This document shows positions 1 to 13,467 of a DNA stretch of 64,000 nucleotides, in pieces. Every line of letters begins with the position of its first letter. The first letter of the stretch is position 1. Location of the stretch: positions 57,541,623-57,605,622 of the forward strand of contig CM047429.1 of the NCBI GenBank assembly GCA_026168455.1. Reading direction: 5' to 3'. A program made the position numbers and the translations under genes. The DNA is from Theocolax elegans (taxonomy: Eukaryota; Arthropoda; Insecta; Hymenoptera; Cerocephalidae). Below the pieces are notes generated by a model. It did no database searches. It saw only the letters and a list, made by a program, of their open reading frames with translations, and was not told the origin of the DNA.

Positions 1-3000
1 TTACAGAGTATAGTTAAATTATGCGCCGCGGTTAATTTACTGCTGCGCAAAACAAATTCTAATTAAAGTCGGGGAATGCTCCTAATGCCTCCAATAATGA
101 TTAATGAAGCATTATCAATCAGACGGTTTAACGAACCCGATTTTCATTTACAAAAATAAAGAATAAAAAAGATGGTTCCCAAATCCACGATCGCAATTTC
201 CATCGTTCAATGTGTACGGACAGAGATGCGTGGGAAGTAAAGTTTCGTAAACTTGCTCGTTTACAATCTCGCTAATTCGCGAATACGAGATAAAGAGATA
301 GGATTTCGAAAAAGAACAAATGAAAAAAAAAGGATATAAGGAACCGGCAGAAGCGTATGGTATTACTTTTTCCTAATTAATGAGAGATTCCAGAGAAGGC
401 TATTACAGACAATGCGTCAATTATCAGAAATGATTCTCCAGGGGATGCCGTTAACTCGTAATTCTCTCTCTCGCTCGCTCATTCTCTTTGTCCGGATCAC
501 GTCGCATTGTCTCAACAGCTATTTGACCAAGATTCCTTGATTGTTCGTTTTTGCATGGACACTAAGTTAACAACTATTATTCTCTTGCTTGGTTATAAAT
601 ATTTATTTGTATTTTAGTAGTTTTACTAAATTTGACTATGTTAATTCTTTAATACATTGATTATCGGGCAGACAATGGAAAAATAATTTAGTATTATATA
701 TATATCTGCTTGATGTAAAATTATAAATTAATTATTCATTAACAGTAATCGACATTTCTAAGATCTAAATTATATTGTTATTGATTTATTTACAATGCAG
801 AACTTCCTTTCCCTGCAGCTTAACTTTTACTGAACATGCAGAGAGAATAACAATAGAAATAATTGATGTTTTACAAAATCAAAATTATTTACATCGTCGG
901 TGTAGTGAACTATTATAACATGTTATAATAAATTATGCTTACTTTTTTATAAATATCTACAGTAAAAGAAATTGGATTTCTATTTAAACAGATACTATTT
1001 TAATGTTTTAAATAAAAGAACATCTTCTCAAATGAAATTTCTTTTAGTACAAAATATATCTTTCGATGTGTAAATGCATAAAGAAGTTTTTTTTTAAACG
1101 TTTGAATTATTACAAATAAAAATTTTAATTGATTATCATACAATCAAATTATAAAGATTATTGTTGAAACAAAAGATTTATACCCATTTCTTCGAAACAA
1201 AGTAATATTATCCAGATTATCGATTTAAAATTCCAGTAAATTTGTTACAAAGAGCATGCCTGAAAAACGACTTTAAATGCTGACCAGATTTTGTAAGATT
1301 TAACTCACAGGGTGGTCGAATGGGCTCATTTTTGAAGTTGCCTCTCTGAAAAAAAGAAAGAAGAGGAGAAATTTGATCTTTTTTATGCATTTAAAGGTAA
1401 GAAGACCGTAAGAAGAAAAGGTAGACGAGGTTCCTTTTTATTTCTCATCGCCCAGACATTTGTATGCGCTCACTCCTTTAACAACAATAAATGCTCGAAG
1501 TAACTAAGTGGCGCGTGAAACAAAGGAAGGACGATTCCCGGAGGAAAAGAATAAAAGACTGACGGATGGTGAAAAATTGCATTTCTTTTTCCTGCGACGA
1601 GAGATTCAAGTATATTGAACCTTCTCAAGGAGAAAAATTGATGACGTGATTTATAGAAATTGAATTTAAGTGAATCTTAATGAAAACCACCATGTTTATT
1701 CTGACATTAATATTATATTTAACTTAATTTCAGATAAATATGAATAATATTAGTTTGATTAGTTATCAACTTTATTTTCGTACTAACATTCTGAAATATC
1801 AAAATTATTAACTGCAGTTGCAAGTAGCTAATTTTATAATATTTAACATAATCTTGAAACTATATTTTAAAATTTAATATACATCGCAGAAATTAAAATC
1901 ATTTAAATTGATTTAATTTTACAATACCGAAAATAGTGTCGCTAACCTAAAATAACTTGAAAAAAGAATAATTTTTTTTATGTAAATGCTTAATGATTGT
2001 AAATCTAATTTTAACTAACGGAAAATATGGTAATAGTTTTTTTATTTAAAATACAAATATGACTATTAATTGAATTCAGTCAACTTGGTTCGTTCGTACA
2101 GTTGGTTCACAATCTCGTGGAATTATTTTTCTTCTGCACCTTACACATATTTTGAACGAGAGGCGGAAGTAAACGAACAAAAGAGATGACCACGGATGAA
2201 TTTGTCGATGTAATGGAATTAGGGTGATAATGGATAAGATAGGAGAAATATTATTTTTGTAAAGACGAGAATATGGTCCTGAGATACGAGAGGTAAAATT
2301 GTACAAACGGAGATATACTGCATTTGCATAGAAATGACATAATTTCAAAGTAAAATGAGCTTAGCTGTATTAAATCGAACATTCTAGCAGGAAATATTAT
2401 TCAAAGGTTATCAGTTAGCAAGTTTCACTTGAGCTATAACTTTGCTTGACGTATTCAAACAGTATTTTGGGTCTAAGGAGCTATCTTGGGTGAACTATTC
2501 ATCTCACGGTTACTTTATACAAGAATTATTAACGATAAAAAAAATTATGTTCATTATCATACAATTTCCATCTTTTATGACAAATAGTAGGTGCATATTA
2601 TATTCTAACATAAAATTATATCGATTGAGTCGATTTGTAAACCAGATTATTTCGGTAAATAAGTAAACAAGTTTTTGCTATAAGTAGTGCATTTTCTGAG
2701 TCTCGATCTTTGGGTATACGGTAAAAAAATTTTAAATTTCCATAAATCAACGAGGAAGGAACGTTGGCAAGATTGATGGAGAGTAAAAAGAATTATTAAG
2801 AAAGTAAAAAAAGTGTGTGAGCAAGTTAACAATTATTTACTCTTGAGGCAACACAGCGAATGAAAATGTAAAGTAACAAGTGCATGGAAGAAACAGTGTA
2901 TTAACCAGTTCTGCAATCAGTGATTTAACCCACCAATTGAATCAGTCCTCGATGTACATGTTCGTACTTATCACCAAAGTGACTCCCGTGTACGTGAGAT

Positions 3001-3099
3001 TGAATAACCGAATAACCCGTCCATTTAGCTAAGAACTAAATGCTCGGGATATATAATGAGGTTGTAAACACAACAACATCCCACACGGATTCACCATTA
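1..3099. other. AT-rich non-coding spacer, nothing recognised
   Basis: All six frames are closed at short intervals apart from frames under 100 codons rich in Phe, Ile, Leu, Tyr and Lys, as expected of AT-rich DNA. There is no RNA gene, transposon end or long simple repeat. The first 150 bases carry several TAAT-type homeodomain words, but these are common by chance at this composition. A TATATAAT word sits at about 3050, just upstream of the G+C-richer island that follows. It could be a TATA box for that island, but no initiator is visible at the expected distance. Confidence 0.6.
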
Positions 3100-3660
3100 C
3101 TTTAAGCTATCACCTTCGTTAAGTGTAGGAGGAGTCGGCCCGTGTGCGTGCTCCTGTGTGTAAACGTACACACAGCTCTCGTAGAGTTGTATCCAAGCCG
3201 GGGAGCATCAGATAAGAAAGCTGTTGTGGCTGGTCGCGTTTAGCTCTGGCACTCGCGATTTCGTTGAGGCCTCTCGAGAAGCGCCCGGATGCCGGAGGCA
3301 AGTTCCATTGGTAGACCGCAACGCCGGAAACGTGCGCCTTCCCGTTCTCTCTATCTTAGTCCGGTGGGGGCGAAGATTTGCACTTGTTGCTTCGGCACGT
3401 CCACCAGGGGACTTTCGCACCCTCTCCCGGATAATCATTGTCTCGTGAGAGACGCCGAGCAGGAAAAACTCGAGTTGGACCACTCTTCCTTTTATGATCC
3501 GTTGAGCTTTTTCTCTCAGATGGATCAGCGGATGCTTCGCTTCCCTTTTTCTCTCTCTTTTTTTTTGGTGTCTTTTCATTCGTGTTCTTTTCGATCGTTT
3601 CGATTGTTTTGACAAGTGGAAACTCAATCTGGCTAATGTTTTTGTTGACTTTGACAAACC
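3100..3660. promoter_or_regulatory. G+C-richer island, possible promoter/5' UTR exon
   Basis: Composition changes abruptly from AT-rich to mixed, CpG-containing sequence, then ends in a T-rich pyrimidine stretch (about 3540-3610). Overlapping frames are open on both strands, the longest on the minus strand (3208-3657; first ATG about residue 28), and give highly basic, low-complexity peptides matching no family I know. Open frames on both strands are what raised G+C alone produces, so I do not call a protein. A GTGAGA word after CTC near 3448 could be a plus-strand splice donor. The pattern fits a transcription start region with a non-coding first exon, and a regulatory island without a gene start would look the same. 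Direction is undetermined. Confidence 0.3.
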
Positions 3661-5305
3661 CCTTTTTTTAATTGGCTAATGTTCTCAAAAGATCTATGTG
3701 CGGAGGAGTCACGTGATTTTATTTGCCACGTCTCGGATAAATCAACGGTTACAATTTTACAAAATTCAATTGGTAAATAAAAATAAAGAAAATATATCGT
3801 CACTTTCAATGGATTTCTACACTATGAGAAACTATATGCTAAGGGAAAAACCAAGTTTCCTAAAGATTAAACCGATGTTAAAGAAGTAAAATTTATGGAA
3901 TTTCTCAAGCTTTAATGAAATTCTAGAATTTAATAACATAAATTTTCCTTCCGTAAAACAAAACCATGCAAAAAATATCATAAAATTGCATTATAAAATA
4001 ACACCCGAGAGTGTAAAGGAATTTTCGCAATTTCCTTGGCTGAATTAAAGAATAATATATTTTAGCTAATTAAAACGAGTTTACATAAAGAACTTTTCTT
4101 CCATTATCATGAACATTTCATATTCAATTACTAGGGTATTTACTCAAGGATACTGTTGACAGTTAATTTAAATAAAAACTGGTTCCACTCAAGATGGAGC
4201 AAACAACTTTTCTCCGAAGGTAGAGTATACATACGGTTCTGATATCATGTTTATGGCGATTCAGAAAAATAAAAAACATTGATTAACTTCCCTAACAATC
4301 TTTCAAATCAAAATTTATTTGCCACGAAATTTCACCCGATACCCTAGCTCTCGTACACTGCACAGATACATTTTTTCTTTTTTTTTTTTTTTCGCGAAAA
4401 TATGTTTTGTCGTTTTCAGCGAATCATTTGCCATCAAACCGCCCTCCGCCCACCATCCCAGTTTATCCCTCTAACCCCTCGCTTTTCAATTACTTTTACC
4501 GTTGATTCCGCGCATGATAAACGCGTTGGCTGCTTTTGGCATAGATGAAAGATATATTTTTTCATTATTAAGTTACGAGTATATTAATTTTTTCTCATGC
4601 ACCAGAAGTTCTCTTTGTGCGCGCGACTCATAGCATTAATAACGGGAAAATAAAAAAAAAAATTAAATTTACGAGAGCGCGATACCAGTTTCATATACAT
4701 ACTCATTCTTTTACGTGTGTGCGCGTCCGGGCGTTCGTGTGGGGTGGGGGTGCACGTGTATTAAGTAATTTCAGTTGTTATCGAAGACTTGTTTAACTTT
4801 ATCAAATAATGCCTGTTACGTTTAATATCCCGGTAAATCGTATACCCGATTTACGGTGCAAACAAATATGAAATAATGATTGCTCTGAAATGACCGGTCA
4901 ATTTCAATGTACAATTAGAGGTAGCTAATTGTACAAATAATGCATATAAATAATTTAACAATAAATAACTAATTTTGATGTTTTACGTGGACACACTATA
5001 AGCTCTTATAAACATTAAATTGAATTGCCAATAATTTATTAAATAATAGTACGTAACAGAGTTCGATAACCGTAAATAGCTCGAAAATAGTCTGCGTGTA
5101 CATATATATATATACAGCACATACGGGCATCTACATATACATTCTATATAAATTAATGAAAGTTAATTTTATAATTGAATAAATTGAATATATAGAAGCA
5201 GCACGAGTATTGCAGAAATTTTATTGCTCCCTTTATAATTAAATAACTTTAATCACGAAATATTGAATAGATGAATAATTAAAATGTGTTTTAATTAATT
5301 TCAAT
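3661..5305. other. AT-rich spacer
   Basis: No gene or RNA is recognised. It contains a T-homopolymer run (about 4372-4393) and a short G-rich stretch near 4738-4752. The rest is unstructured AT-rich DNA. Confidence 0.6.
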
Positions 5306-5362
5306 ACACACAGACACACACACACACACGTACATACATATATATACACATATATATATATG
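5306..5362. repeat. Compound (CA)n-(TA)n microsatellite
   Basis: A CA dinucleotide run (5306-5329, one AG interruption) passes through a short TACATA segment into a TA run ending near 5362. It is a simple-sequence repeat, likely length-polymorphic. Confidence 0.9.
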
Positions 5363-5491
5363 TATTTAATACATGTAAGAGACGCTCATAAACACCAGGA
5401 TACGCTATGAAAATTTTCGAGCTATTCAATAGCTCGTTTATTCAGACTATATAAACGGAAATTTCAATAATGCCCAGGAAAGTAAATTTCA

Positions 5492-5606
5492 CTATCCCCT
5501 TACCTCCCACCTTCTCAACCTCCCTCGCAACCTCTGCCTCCCCACCTCTTCTCCCTTCCCTTCGCCCCTCCCCCCCCCTCTCTCTCTCTATCTCTCTCTG
5601 TCTCGC
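5492..5606 (+). repeat. Polypyrimidine tract with C-run and (CT)n
   Basis: About 115 bases are almost all C and T on the plus strand, with eight consecutive C at 5571-5578 followed by a (CT)n run to about 5605. Homopurine-homopyrimidine tracts like this can form triplex DNA, and the purine strand reads (GA)n, the binding word of GAGA-factor/CLAMP-type insect proteins. That function is inference. The 72-codon minus-strand frame across it, rich in Arg, Glu and Gly, is an artefact of the repeat. Confidence 0.85.
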
Positions 5607-8156
5607 TTGCTTGTAATGCAATTTAACGAGGGCTGTTTTCGAGTCATAAGAAACATGCAATACAGTCGACCAAAAGCATATACACAGTGTCGTTATAATC
5701 GGCTTTACTCTTGCGGACGAACTTTAAACGCACGCGCGTTGCATATAACTTTAATTCTGACTAAACTCTCCGCCTAAATTCTTATTAGACAGAATTGTTT
5801 TAAAATTTTGTTGCACACGTAGTTAACGTTATATACATATATATGTCTCTGCGTACATACGTATATATAAATTCGTGAATTTCTCGAATTTACCGAGGTT
5901 GGTTCTTACCCAAAGCAAACGAAAAGTTTACGTCTTGTTTACAGACCTAATGAAATTCCCAGGAATAATTTCGGTATCTCCCTAATTATACCTAGTAACT
6001 TTAATGCAACTTTGATGCTCTTTGTAAATGTTACTTTTATTTCGCTTATTCTAAAAGTGAATCTAACCTTTTTTAAATATATTTTTCTCTTTAATATCGC
6101 GGAAGATTTTGTTATTTGCATAATGTTATTTTACTTATTAGCGGAACGTTTCAAAGTTATTTACTCAAGGGAAACTGTATTTTCGGTAATGATTAATTAC
6201 TTTATGTAAAATTGCTAGTTTCCTGGTCTAATAAACTGCGCCGTATAATTTCTGTATATGACTATGTAGATTGTATATTGTTTCATTTATTATTTTCAAG
6301 CTGTCTTAATTGCCAAGTTAAATGTAGTTCGTACGATTTTGTTAACAGAATCACCGTTATCGTGTTAGAACAAACTTTTGGAATTACTCGGCGATTCAAT
6401 CGTTATTACATTTTTTTTTTAATCTTTTTGATGCACCGTTATTTGCATTCGAATCGTAGTTGGCCTATACTTAAAATATTTTTTTTTAAAGAATAAATCA
6501 CATAAAAAAGTAATCAAAATCTTAGAGTTTATGTTTGGAGCAGGGTAAAAACGTAACTCATCCTCGCTCTTCGCATACCGTGGTCCTGGGAAAATGTTTT
6601 AGTAACTTAATGTATACTATGAAAAGAAATAAAAATCTTCACAACTATTTGGAAAGAAAGATCCAAGTCCAAGTGACTTATGTCCTTTTTTTTTAATCGT
6701 TTCCACTATATAAGTTATTACTACTTTATACGTTTTATTTTTTACGCCCATGGCCTAATTTTTATTACTTTACGCGTTCAGTTGTTTTTATTTTTGTTAT
6801 TTTATTATAAACATCATTATATATACGTTTTTTTTATAAATTAAACATTATTTTGCACACGCTTAATTATTTTACTTCCTTGCGTTTTGTGTCGTAAACG
6901 AAGTAATTGGAAATATGTACTAACATCCTTTAATACATTTTATTTGTAAACTCATTAGTACTTAAGAGGACGTCGAAGTCCTTTATAGTTAATCCATCAA
7001 CGTCAAATCATTCGAAACTCGAAATCACTCAATCACCGATGTATTTTCCATATTAGAATAATTATATTTTAAAATCAATACCATACAATTACACTAAAAT
7101 TACGTAATGAAAATCACTTAAGAAAATTATCTGATATTTTTGTATAGACTCGGTCGGTAACATAGTGAACGTTGTACTATGTAACATTTTCTACAAACCA
7201 GCTGTGGTTACTAGTATTATCCATACAAACAAATATTAACGAACGAGCTAAACTTGATTGAAATGATATTTTGCATTGTTTAAATGGATACACTTTTATA
7301 TTTCCATTTATAAAAAATTTGAGATTCAGATTGAAAGTTCTACTATTACTGGATAGTAATTTTTTCCAAATAAGAGCGTTTCGAATACGTCTACTACAAT
7401 TTTCATCCAAACATTTAGATACTTTTTATAAAAAAAGTGTTCTCCGTGTAGATGATTTGTAAACTGTTTACTTTCTCAGCATTGATTAATAGATGAATAT
7501 AACCATAATATACTGCTTATACACTTCTACACAATCTGTACATTGTTATAAATATGTATATACGTACTACATCGATACACGAGTATAGATGTATAATTAT
7601 ATACATGTATAAATTAATTACACATATTATAGCGCAAGTTACATGTGATTTATATGTAAAACCATTTCAACCCAGGGACGCTTTACGATTCATCTAACCT
7701 CTTTTATAACACATCGGCATCATTAAATTGAATTTACTGCAACTCCTTTTCCTACTTTTTAGCCTATAAATAACGCATAAAAGTCAACTATTATAGTATT
7801 CGAATACATTACTTGCCATAATTACCGTTCAAACATTTCGTAGCCAAAATGGAATTTTAAGGGTATGCAGGTCTCTTCTTTCCATTCCACTTATACTTTA
7901 TTTTATTCTTATCCCCCCCGCGTGCGTGATCGATCTTTATCTTTTTTTACGTCTTAATAGCCGTTAGATCTCTTTTGATGTGACACCAAATTTTATTTAA
8001 TACTTCACATTTTTGGGATGCATTCACCTAAATTTTTATAATGACCAAATTTCAAGGTGTTTATATATAATTTAAAATTTTTCGACTAATTTTCATTAAA
8101 CTTAATACGCGTGATTAATTTATGTGGAGATAAATGGAAATAAAAAGCAACAGCGT
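5607..8156. other. AT-rich spacer
   Basis: No recognisable gene, RNA or mobile element. Short TA-rich words and T runs are scattered through it, and all open frames are under 100 codons with hydrophobic AT-driven composition. Confidence 0.6.
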
Positions 8157-8438
8157 TTAATAATTAATTAATTGATTAAAATTGAGTAACGTTTGGACCT
8201 TAATTGGAAACGAAACCATAAGGAGACAGACGTTTATAAATATAGCACATAATTTTTCTGAAAATATCACAGGCTCCTCGGTTGGGAATTCGAACCAAAA
8301 GACCCTCCGCGTAGTTAAGTGTAATTGATCCCATAACATCTTACGAGTATAATAAATACCTTCTCTCAGATTTCCATATTTTTGATTTACGTAAATTTTA
8401 TACGCAAGAGACAAAGAACAATCTATCTGATATTCCAT
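8157..8438 (-). CDS. Unrecognised 93-codon open frame (doubtful)
   Basis: The frame begins at an ATG and ends in TAA. The first two thirds have a mixed amino-acid composition (charged, aromatic and a Pro-Thr-Glu-Glu stretch about residues 52-55); the end is hydrophobic (about residues 60-80) and then Asn/Leu-rich. No signal peptide, catalytic motif or family signature is visible. At this base composition a frame this long is expected by chance several times in 64 kb. It is listed only because the local codon pattern is less repetitive than in neighbouring frames, and it may well be non-coding. Confidence 0.1.
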   Translation of the reverse strand: MEYQIDCSLSLAYKIYVNQKYGNLREGIYYTRKMLWDQLHLTTRRVFWFEFPTEEPVIFSEKLCAIFINVCLLMVSFPIKVQTLLNFNQLINY

Positions 8439-9496
8439 TACTTTTTTTTTTGAAAATCCGGGCAGAAGGGGGGCGTCACCAAATTTTCTGTAAATTTAGT
8501 GGTATGGTACTCTAAAATGTGACTGACAGTGAGTCATATTTTTAGCCTCCTTGGTCAGTAGGTTATTTTTCATTGTTTTTTGACATTCTTCGAAGTAAAC
8601 ACCAAAATTTGAAAAATTACTATTTAATCTAGCTATAAAGCATTAGATAACTTTAAAAATGAAAATTTCGCTAAAACTAAATATGAATTTTTAAAATGCT
8701 GAAACATCAACTTACATTTCGTAATAGGAAACAATTGAACCGCATAACAAAAGAGAAAAGATTGAGTGACCAGAAACGTGCAAAGTTGGGAACAAATACC
8801 ACTCGAACAGACCACAAAAAGTCTTATTCCCGATTATTCTATTACTTACATGTATTAATATATAAACATATACATATATACATATATATATTTGTTTGCG
8901 CATATGTGTACGTATACGAATATGTGGTTGCGCAACGGCCTACATACGAACAATTTATAATTCACGTTGAGGACGAATTAGAAAAGAAAACGAGGAGATG
9001 CATGTGTACGTCGCGTGGTATACTTTATACATTACGTCATAATGTGTACCCACATATTATGGTTATTCATGCACTTAAAATTACATAAATTGCTATTCAT
9101 TTTGCATACACCTATATATATATATGTATGTATGTATATATGTATATATACACATGGGCGCATACATTACAATTTAAATCGTATGAATCATGAGAAGATA
9201 TGCCATCGTATATAAGTGTTATCATCGTGTGACAAGGCAATTCTTCTTTTTCTTTTTTTTTTTATTCTTCTTTTAAATCTACTGTTTCTAATGTCCCTTT
9301 TTGCTTATCATTACGCGTCGTTAGGCAAAGAGGCCGTGCTCGGGAATTGACCGTGTGGGTGACTGTACGTGTGGGGAGTTTATTTTCTTTACGATTGTTT
9401 ATAACGTGCATATCGCTCATCGTGTATACACTGTGCGTGTAGAAATACAATTTATAAAGAATAATGTAAAGTGAATACAAATGAGATTTATCTCAT
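8439..9496. other. AT-rich spacer with TA/CA-rich stretches
   Basis: Contains TA/CA-rich low-complexity segments (about 8865-8900 and 9110-9155) that keep frames open without coding, and a T-rich run near 9244-9262. No gene is recognised. Confidence 0.6.
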
Positions 9497-9515
9497 TATA
9501 TATATATATATATAT
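9497..9515. repeat. (TA)n microsatellite
   Basis: Uninterrupted TA dinucleotide run of about nine units. Confidence 0.85.
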
Positions 9516-10510
9516 TAATAGAAACTTAATGCTTGGGATTATTATATTATAGCTGCAGCTAGTATATGAAACAAATATCGTTCGTGTTGAACTAAATATT
9601 TAATTAAACAAATTTATTCAACATTTACATAATTTATTGTGTAAGAAATGTTAATTAGTTCATTGAAGTAGTGTTTTGCGAAAAACATACACTCCTGTAT
9701 GAATTTTATCATATTTTGGCAAAAATTATTTGAAATATGGTGTTTTTCATCACAAGTTGGTCAAAATATGGTGAATTTTTGATTAAAGTGTTATATAATT
9801 AATTGAGAATGTTCCTAGTGGCTGTTCTTGTAAATGAAATTAATTCAAAGTTAAATTACAATTTACTGTATAAGTGTAGCAAAATCAAAATTTAAAAATA
9901 TAGGTTATTGAAACATTTAATCCTAAATAACTTTCTATCGCAACAGTGAAAGCAACAATAAATAGTACTAGTTTATAGTGCGTATTCGTGTAATTGAGCA
10001 ACGTACATGTATCGAATAAAAAATGCAGTTATGTCTCTTAGAACAATTTGAAATGTTAATATTTATAATAAATTCAACTGACATAAATAATATTTCATTA
10101 GAAACTTATAGACACATTAACCGTACGTTATAACGAAATTCCTCTGTATCTTGTGATAGTTAATTAGAAACTTCGCAGTTGATTGGTTATCTAATCACTC
10201 ATCCATTTTATACGTTTACAATAAAAATAGTCGCCGATTAAAAAAAAAGAGTCTAAAATTATTACTTTAATCATACAAAAGTTGGTTCATGTGCGTATAA
10301 AAAAAAAGCCGTTTAATAATTTATAACATAAATTTTGATGAATACTGTCTGGAGTATTAAAATATACGTTTAATCCTGTGGAAATAACTGAAATACTTTC
10401 CAAGATAATTACAAGTTCATCTTGGAAACCACTCGGTTATTAAAATAAATTGTAAGCTAATTTATGGGAGAAATTTCAATCTGAAATTCAGCATCTTTTT
10501 GCGACGCATA
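9516..10510. other. AT-rich spacer
   Basis: Nothing recognised. Loosely repeated words of the form ATATGGTG / AAAATATGGTGAA occur near 9735-9780 but do not form terminal inverted repeats. Confidence 0.55.
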
Positions 10511-10544
10511 AAGGTAAGAGATAGAGTGAGAGTGAAAGAGAGGG

Positions 10545-10579
<35 letters not shown>

Positions 10580-10590
10580 AAAAAGAAAAG
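10511..10590 (+). repeat. Purine-rich tract with (GA)n
   Basis: The plus strand is almost all A and G for about 80 bases, with a regular (GA)n core at about 10558-10577 followed by A runs. Two minus-strand frames across it encode Ser/Leu repeats and are repeat artefacts. It is a candidate binding tract for GAGA-type factors, by analogy only. Confidence 0.85.
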
Positions 10591-11769
10591 AAATAACCGA
10601 TGGTATACAAACGGGATGGAAGTAAAAGAAGAAGAAAGAAGAAAACGAGAGTCGTAGTTTCACGACAAGATTTCGTAATTGCCGAAAAAAAAGTCGCCAG
10701 TTTTTTGCAAACATCCTCATTTACGTCTGCAGCCCTTTTTCTCATTATCCCTTTTGCCTAATCCCGTTCAGCGACAGATTGACAAAACAAGAACAAAGAG
10801 GAAAGATGGTAGAAAGAACGAAGGAGAATAAAAATAACAAGATATTACTAATGCTTTAATTATATTAATGAAATATATGATTAAGCTGTTTAGATTAGAT
10901 TGTAGATGTAGCATTCGTTCAAGGTTGAATGTATCAAAAGTTAATCATGCTTTAAAATTATATTGTATCTTTCCACATGTAAATTTTTCATTAAATTACA
11001 TAAATTACTTGTATCGATTGCAGTGTAACTTTTTTTTATTAATTTTTTTACTAAAGTTAAATTAATTTCTGAAGGAATGCTATTTTTTAATTATACATAT
11101 AAATGCATCGTCTAAAATTATCAAAACTTATAAATGTGTATATAAATCTTATTATTTACACTTCTTAACAGTAATAATAAGATCAAATCCAAAAATGAGT
11201 TATTCATATACGGAGAAAAATATTTTTCTAAAAGTATTTAAATGTTTCGTGTGAATATTCTAGTGCTATAGTATGGTAAAAATTGTAAAATAAAACAGCC
11301 TTCTCGTCTGAGAAATTTACTACCCTAGTATGGTCAAAATTTTAATGCAATTCTCAATTTTCATACAAAACTCTAAACAAAAATTGTAAAAAGAAGCGAA
11401 CGTCACCATTTTATCCAGAATATTAGGGTATTTTTTTTGTAATATTATGAGTAAAGTGCGATTTTACGCATATTTTGGATTTTAAAAATCGCATATACGC
11501 TTCCAATAACAAAAAATAATGTTCATTACACGTACGAAAGATGATTATCGAAAATCAATACTTTTGCACTTGTATCGAAAAGTACTATTTTTCAACATTT
11601 GTCTTCGTATAGTGTACAAGAAAATTGGATTGATTCAATCCCAAAGACTATTCTTAATAGATTAAAACTTTCTTATATAACTATCGATAGGTAACAAAAA
11701 AAAGCCCTCTTTCCAGAATACTCAAAGAGTATCAATTCCGAAGGATAACGAAAGAATCATGTCAATGTC
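10591..11769. other. AT-rich spacer
   Basis: No gene, RNA gene or mobile element recognised. Confidence 0.6.
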
Positions 11770-12115
11770 TACAAAAGCGAACACGGATGAAACTCAAACG
11801 CCTCTCTTTTGCACACTAACGACTATTTGACGAACTCGTTTTTCGGGCGGATCTATACCAAGGAAGAGAGAGAGAGGACTGGATAAAGAAGAAGGAAAAA
11901 AAATACGGCAGTTCGTCGATTCTTCTGGACGGTCGTGCGCACGCGGGGGACGGAAGAAGAAAAAGAAAAATGAAGCGGTAACTCGACTTGATCGAAAGTG
12001 CCAGCTGTAAGAAAGAACCGGACGAGAAGAGGAGAGAGAAAGAGGATTCGAAGAGTTGAAAAGAACCGGAGTCAAAGAATGAAAGACAAAGTTACAATCC
12101 ACGGCAACAAGGTAG
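11770..12115 (+). promoter_or_regulatory. G+C/purine-rich island with possible splice donor
   Basis: A purine-rich, CpG-containing stretch with several GGACGG/CGGACG words. Plus-strand frames are closed repeatedly. The minus frame (11794-12102) is open, but its core reads Ser/Phe/Leu from the (GA)n-like composition. It ends with ACAAG followed by GTAGAA near 12110, which could be a plus-strand splice donor, so a non-coding 5' exon is possible. No TATA or initiator was found at convincing spacing. It could equally be a regulatory island or a chance purine-rich block. Confidence 0.2.
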
Positions 12116-13467
12116 AAACAAACTATCTCAAAATGTCAATGTCGGGATGAATGATGAAAATGTATTGAGACGGCACCGCTTAAGAATATTGTAAACTTGT
12201 TGCAATGTCAATTAATGGGTGTCTAGCTTTTTCATACTTCGTTACTAATTTTACATCGATGGTCAAGGCATGCAAATTTTTGTTTTTTTTACAAACTTTT
12301 ATTACATTGGAAAAAGTTGTACGGCGTTAACGGTTTGACGACCCCTGGTGAAGTAAAACTATTTTGAGATTTCGTTAGCATCTCCTGCTATCGAATAGTA
12401 TACAACTACCTTGTATTAAATGATTAGTTTTACCATATAAATCATAGACTGTTACTTGAGAAAGCAACGTGCTGTAGCATTAAATATGTATAAACAGTGC
12501 AGAGGAAGTCTGTAATGTTAAATTGATGTATATAATTTTTACTCATTGGAAAGTTACGAATATCAATATCGAATGATTTATTCATTTTTAAAATTCATGG
12601 TTAAGTGATTTAGTCTTAAACATATAATTATAACATTAAAATTTTAATTTACAAATAATACGTTTCAAGTATATTATTTTAATATTTTACAAAAAAGTTC
12701 AAATTCATCTGCAAATTTTGTTCTATACATCTATGTGTATATTACGCTGTTGATTGCTTTAAATTATTTGTGTTAACGACGGTTTGTTAAAAGAAAAAGT
12801 AAATGTAAAGTTGACTACATTACGAGTCGACATGATTAAATGAAATCGATGTGGAATTAAATTGTGACAAATTAAATCAAACCCAAGAAAGACTTTTAGA
12901 TGAAGGTTTTGTTCATGGTTGATTAAGCAATGGGGTGGAGTAACTCCATTAAAACCGTCTTTGGTTAATATGAAACTGCGGCGCAGAATATTCCCTATTG
13001 ATTACGTATTTTTGTATTTTTATTTTTAATACTGCTTGATTGTTTGTAATTAACGGCCAAAAAGTATTTAACATTAAAATGATTTACAAATGATATTATC
13101 CAAATTTCAATTCTACTCGTACTTCTCTATAAATCATTAATAAAATTAATCATAAAGAGATATTACTCACGGGTTTGAGACATAATAATTCCCATGCAGA
13201 TTATTTGCTTTAGAGTTATGAGATAACAGTATCGTAGAATTAAAGATAAATACACAACTATATACTATTTTCTTTATCAAAATTAATTGCACAAGTATTT
13301 ACGTAAGTGATTGCTTTTTCAGGTATAACCGAAACGTATAATAATTTCTAATTAATATGGTTCTTCGTATCATTTACGTTTATTTAACCGAAACATTATT
13401 TTCTCCTTCTAAAAATAAAACTTGCGCAATTTTTAATCTATTTTAATGAATACTTATAAAAACTTAC
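12116..13467. other. AT-rich spacer
   Basis: Nothing recognised. The 13-base word AACTGCGGCGCAG at 12974-12986 recurs exactly at 18113-18125. Confidence 0.55.

Noticed and set aside
98..121. TGATTAAT and ATCAATCA as a Hox/Exd composite site pair
   Set aside because: TGATNNAT is expected about every few hundred bases at this composition, so one pair is not significant.
3208..3657. 149-codon minus-strand frame
   Set aside because: It begins at a non-ATG codon, is very basic and low in complexity, and overlaps equally open plus-strand frames. Raised G+C explains it.
8696..9088. 130-codon plus-strand open frame
   Set aside because: Its middle is Tyr-Ile-Tyr-Ile repeats from TA/CA-rich DNA, which avoid stop codons. 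There is no motif and codon use is unconvincing.
9690..9790. Repeated ATATGGTG-like words as a possible transposon end
   Set aside because: They are too short and have no matching inverted terminus or target duplication.
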